Shown piece after piece: positions 4,425 through 5,453 of a stretch of 5,453 nt of DNA (the stretch's first letter is position 1; each line of letters opens with the position of its first letter). This DNA comes from Pseudomonadota bacterium (GTDB taxonomy: Bacteria > Pseudomonadota > Gammaproteobacteria > Burkholderiales > Gallionellaceae). The position numbers and the translations under genes are program-made. The notes beneath the pieces were generated by a model that did no database searches, was not told the DNA's origin, and worked only from the letters and a program-made list of their open reading frames with translations. The stretch is taken from contig JAJXTT010000144.1 of NCBI GenBank assembly GCA_021783525.1, positions 1-5,453 of the forward strand. The letters run 5' to 3'.

Positions 4425-4880
4425 TCAGGGCAGGTCCACCTGCTTGACGGGACGGTTCTTCAGGTCGATGAATTTGTCCAGCACTGAAAAAAGGTCCGTG
4501 AATATCTGCTTGCCGCAGGCTTGTTCGAGATAGGCATACTGCTTGTCGATCAGGGGGCCGATCTTGCTGAGCAGCCTGGTGCCCTTGCGCGAGAGATGCA
4601 CGATCACGCGCCGCTGGTCCCCCGGTATCCCGTCGCGCTCGATCAGCTCGACTTCTTCCATGCGCGACAATATGCCCGCCATGCTGGGACTCGAGATCTG
4701 GCACATGTCGCAAAGCTCCCTCGGCTCCAGCTTGCCGTGTTCATCCAGCGCGCGCAATATGCGCCATTGCTGTTCGGTCACGCCGAAGTGGTTGAGGATG
4801 GGGCGAAAGTGTGACATCAGGCTGTCCCGCGCTTTCAGTATGCGTTGGGGCAGGTTGGGGTAGGTGATGTGATGCTTCAA
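4425..4880 (-). CDS. hpaR: MarR-family transcriptional regulator, HpaR/HpcR type
   Basis: A 151-aa winged-helix repressor. It contains the stretch ILKARDSLMSHFRPILNHFG followed by VTEQQWRILRALDEHG, which is characteristic of the homoprotocatechuate-operon regulator subfamily (HpaR/HpcR). The recognition helix is at about 63-80 (SSPSMAGILSRMEEVELI) and the wing at 82-97 (RDGIPGDQRRVIVHLS), followed by the dimerisation helices. Such proteins usually bind a palindrome near their own promoter and release it on binding a phenolic or aromatic ligand. The start is TTG at 4880, with GGAGA on the - strand (4890-4886) five bases away. The frame stays open further upstream to 4946 without family-like sequence. 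No aromatic-degradation genes are visible. The neighbour is a divergent MFS transporter, its likely target, so the ligand may differ from homoprotocatechuate and the symbol denotes subfamily only. Confidence 0.87.
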   Translation of the reverse strand: MKHHITYPNLPQRILKARDSLMSHFRPILNHFGVTEQQWRILRALDEHGKLEPRELCDMCQISSPSMAGILSRMEEVELIERDGIPGDQRRVIVHLSRKGTRLLSKIGPLIDKQYAYLEQACGKQIFTDLFSVLDKFIDLKNRPVKQVDLP

Positions 4881-4906
4881 GTTGTTCTCCGTTTCAACAC
4901 TTGCAT

Positions 4907-4936
4907 GGTCTGGAATCCAATCGAATTTCCCGGACC
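4907..4936. promoter_or_regulatory. Candidate MarR operator: imperfect 30-bp inverted repeat
   Basis: GGTCTGGAA at 4907-4915 mirrors TTCCCGGACC at 4927-4936: GGTC and GACC match at the ends, with TGGAA opposite TTCCCG inside and slight misalignment. It lies 26 bases upstream of the regulator's TTG start, just downstream of a candidate -10 on the - strand (4943-4938), a position that suits autorepression. The symmetry is visible; operator function is inferred. Confidence 0.3.
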
Positions 4937-4937
4937 A

Positions 4938-4965
4938 ATTGTACATGCTGGCTCACTCATACAAT
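4938..4965. promoter_or_regulatory. Symmetric ATTGTA-N16-TACAAT pair, possible divergent promoter elements
   Basis: ATTGTA at 4938-4943 and TACAAT at 4960-4965 are exact inverted repeats separated by 16 bases. TACAAT is one change from the -10 consensus. On the - strand it falls at 4943-4938, about 58 bases upstream of the regulator start; on the + strand it is at 4960-4965, facing the transporter. Matching -35 boxes are poor (TTGTAC or TTGTAT at 15-base spacing). It could be promoter, regulator-binding site, or both. Confidence 0.3.
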
Positions 4966-5017
4966 GCCTGCCTGCAGGGGCATTCCCCACGCGGCGGGCG
5001 GGACCGGCAATTTATTT

Positions 5018-5026
5018 TGGTATAGT
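5018..5026 (+). promoter_or_regulatory. Candidate extended -10 promoter for the MFS gene
   Basis: TGGTATAGT matches the extended -10 form TGnTATAAT with one change in the hexamer (5021-5026). No convincing -35 is seen 15-18 bases upstream, as is common for extended -10 promoters. Transcription would begin near 5033, giving a leader of about 35 bases. Confidence 0.4.
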
Positions 5027-5067
5027 TCGGCGACTGTTATCGAAAACAATGAGCTTCTGAAAATCCC

Positions 5068-5453
5068 ATGTTGCGCTCACTTGGCCGCCCCGACATTCTG
5101 ACCACGACCCTGGCGGCTGCCGGAATATTGATGGTGACCATGGGCGCGCGCCAATCCCTGGGGCTGTTCATCGGACCGATCGGCGCATCGACCGGGCTCG
5201 ACATCGCCACGATCAGTCTGGCCCTGGCCATCGGGCAGTTCACCTGGGGGGCGATCCAGCCTGTCGCAGGCGCCGTCGCCGATCATTTCGGCCCCCGCGC
5301 GGTGCTGATCGGCGGACTTGTCCTGCTTGCCCTGGGCAGCGCCGTCACGCCGTTCGTGCATTCCGGATACGGGCTGACGTTTACGCTCGGGCTGCTTGCT
5401 GCAATGGGCGCCGGTGCGGGCAGCTTTTCGGTGCTGATCGGCGCGGCAGCGCG
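5068..5453 (+). CDS. Major Facilitator Superfamily transporter, N-terminal part
   Basis: The ORF opens at ATG 5068 (MLRSLGRPDILTTTLAAAGI) and stays open to the window edge, giving 128 complete codons. Hydrophobic segments at about 11-38, 47-69, 78-97 and 103-127 would be the first four of the usual twelve membrane helices. The loop after the second carries GAVADHFGPRAVL (68-80), matching MFS signature motif A (G-x-x-x-D-x-x-G-x-R). The GARQSLGLFIGPIG segment resembles MFS proteins related to monocarboxylate and oxalate/formate carriers, but the substrate cannot be assigned. It is an inner-membrane protein. Divergent pairing with a MarR regulator suggests ligand-induced expression, for example of an aromatic-acid uptake or efflux system. 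There is no good Shine-Dalgarno before 5068; a four-codon ORF (ATG AGC TTC TGA, 5049-5060) lies in the leader. Confidence 0.85.
   Translation, partial: MLRSLGRPDILTTTLAAAGILMVTMGARQSLGLFIGPIGASTGLDIATISLALAIGQFTWGAIQPVAGAVADHFGPRAVLIGGLVLLALGSAVTPFVHSGYGLTFTLGLLAAMGAGAGSFSVLIGAAA

Noticed and set aside
4153..4713. 186-aa - strand frame across the repeat element and the regulator
   Set aside because: It runs through the palindromic repeat and is out of frame with the well-supported MarR gene; no family signal.
4881..4946. Upstream extension of the MarR protein to 4946
   Set aside because: The extra 22 residues do not resemble the family and would cover the presumed promoter and operator; TTG 4880 has a well-placed GGAGA.
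5077..5361. - strand frame inside the MFS gene
   Set aside because: It is the antisense of a transporter with clear membrane segments and motif A.

Overview
The window is the downstream part of a nitrogen-fixation (nif) gene cluster, followed by a divergent regulator/transporter pair. Coding DNA is moderately GC-rich. The order nifX-associated DUF269 end, DUF683, ferredoxin III, thioredoxin-like [2Fe-2S] ferredoxin, NifZ is typical of diazotrophic Proteobacteria. Protein style and the interspersed repeats suggest a betaproteobacterium, possibly a Gallionellaceae/Nitrosomonadales-type organism. That placement is inference; no rRNA or other marker is present.

Layout. Bases 2-109 hold the C-terminal end of a DUF269 (NifX-associated) gene. 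Bases 110-240 are an unusual intergenic stretch: a tandem heptamer array (121-176) with seven regularly spaced GGG tracts, and an inverted, partly complementary arm (201-222) just ahead of a near-perfect Shine-Dalgarno. Next come DUF683 (241-459), ferredoxin III fdxB (471-770), a 172-base gap holding only a doubtful 57-codon ORF, a thioredoxin-like [2Fe-2S] ferredoxin (943-1266), an unrecognised 124-aa protein (1260-1634), a short NifZ-family protein (1642-1911), a two-domain SagB/ThcOx-type nitroreductase (1914-3452), an ankyrin-repeat protein (3469-3939) and an unrecognised 106-aa protein (3932-4252). All lie on the + strand. From 943 on, junctions are overlaps or gaps of at most 16 bases, so this is very probably one translationally coupled transcript.

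Functionally, DUF269, DUF683 and NifZ are accessory to FeMo-cofactor and P-cluster maturation, and the two ferredoxins would carry electrons for nitrogenase or cofactor assembly. The flavin nitroreductase-like protein, the ankyrin protein and the two unknowns ride in the same operon. Their co-transcription suggests accessory, redox or assembly roles that cannot be named from sequence.

The operon ends at 4252. Between it and the convergent regulator lies an inverted pair of REP-like palindromes (4280-4358), probably a REPIN/BIME-type element that may also serve as a two-way terminator. The - strand gene at 4425-4880 is a MarR-family regulator of the HpaR/HpcR type. Divergent from it, a Major Facilitator Superfamily transporter starts at 5068 and runs off the window. 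The 187-base region between them carries candidate promoters and an imperfect 30-bp inverted repeat that could be the MarR operator. This pair looks unrelated to nitrogen fixation.
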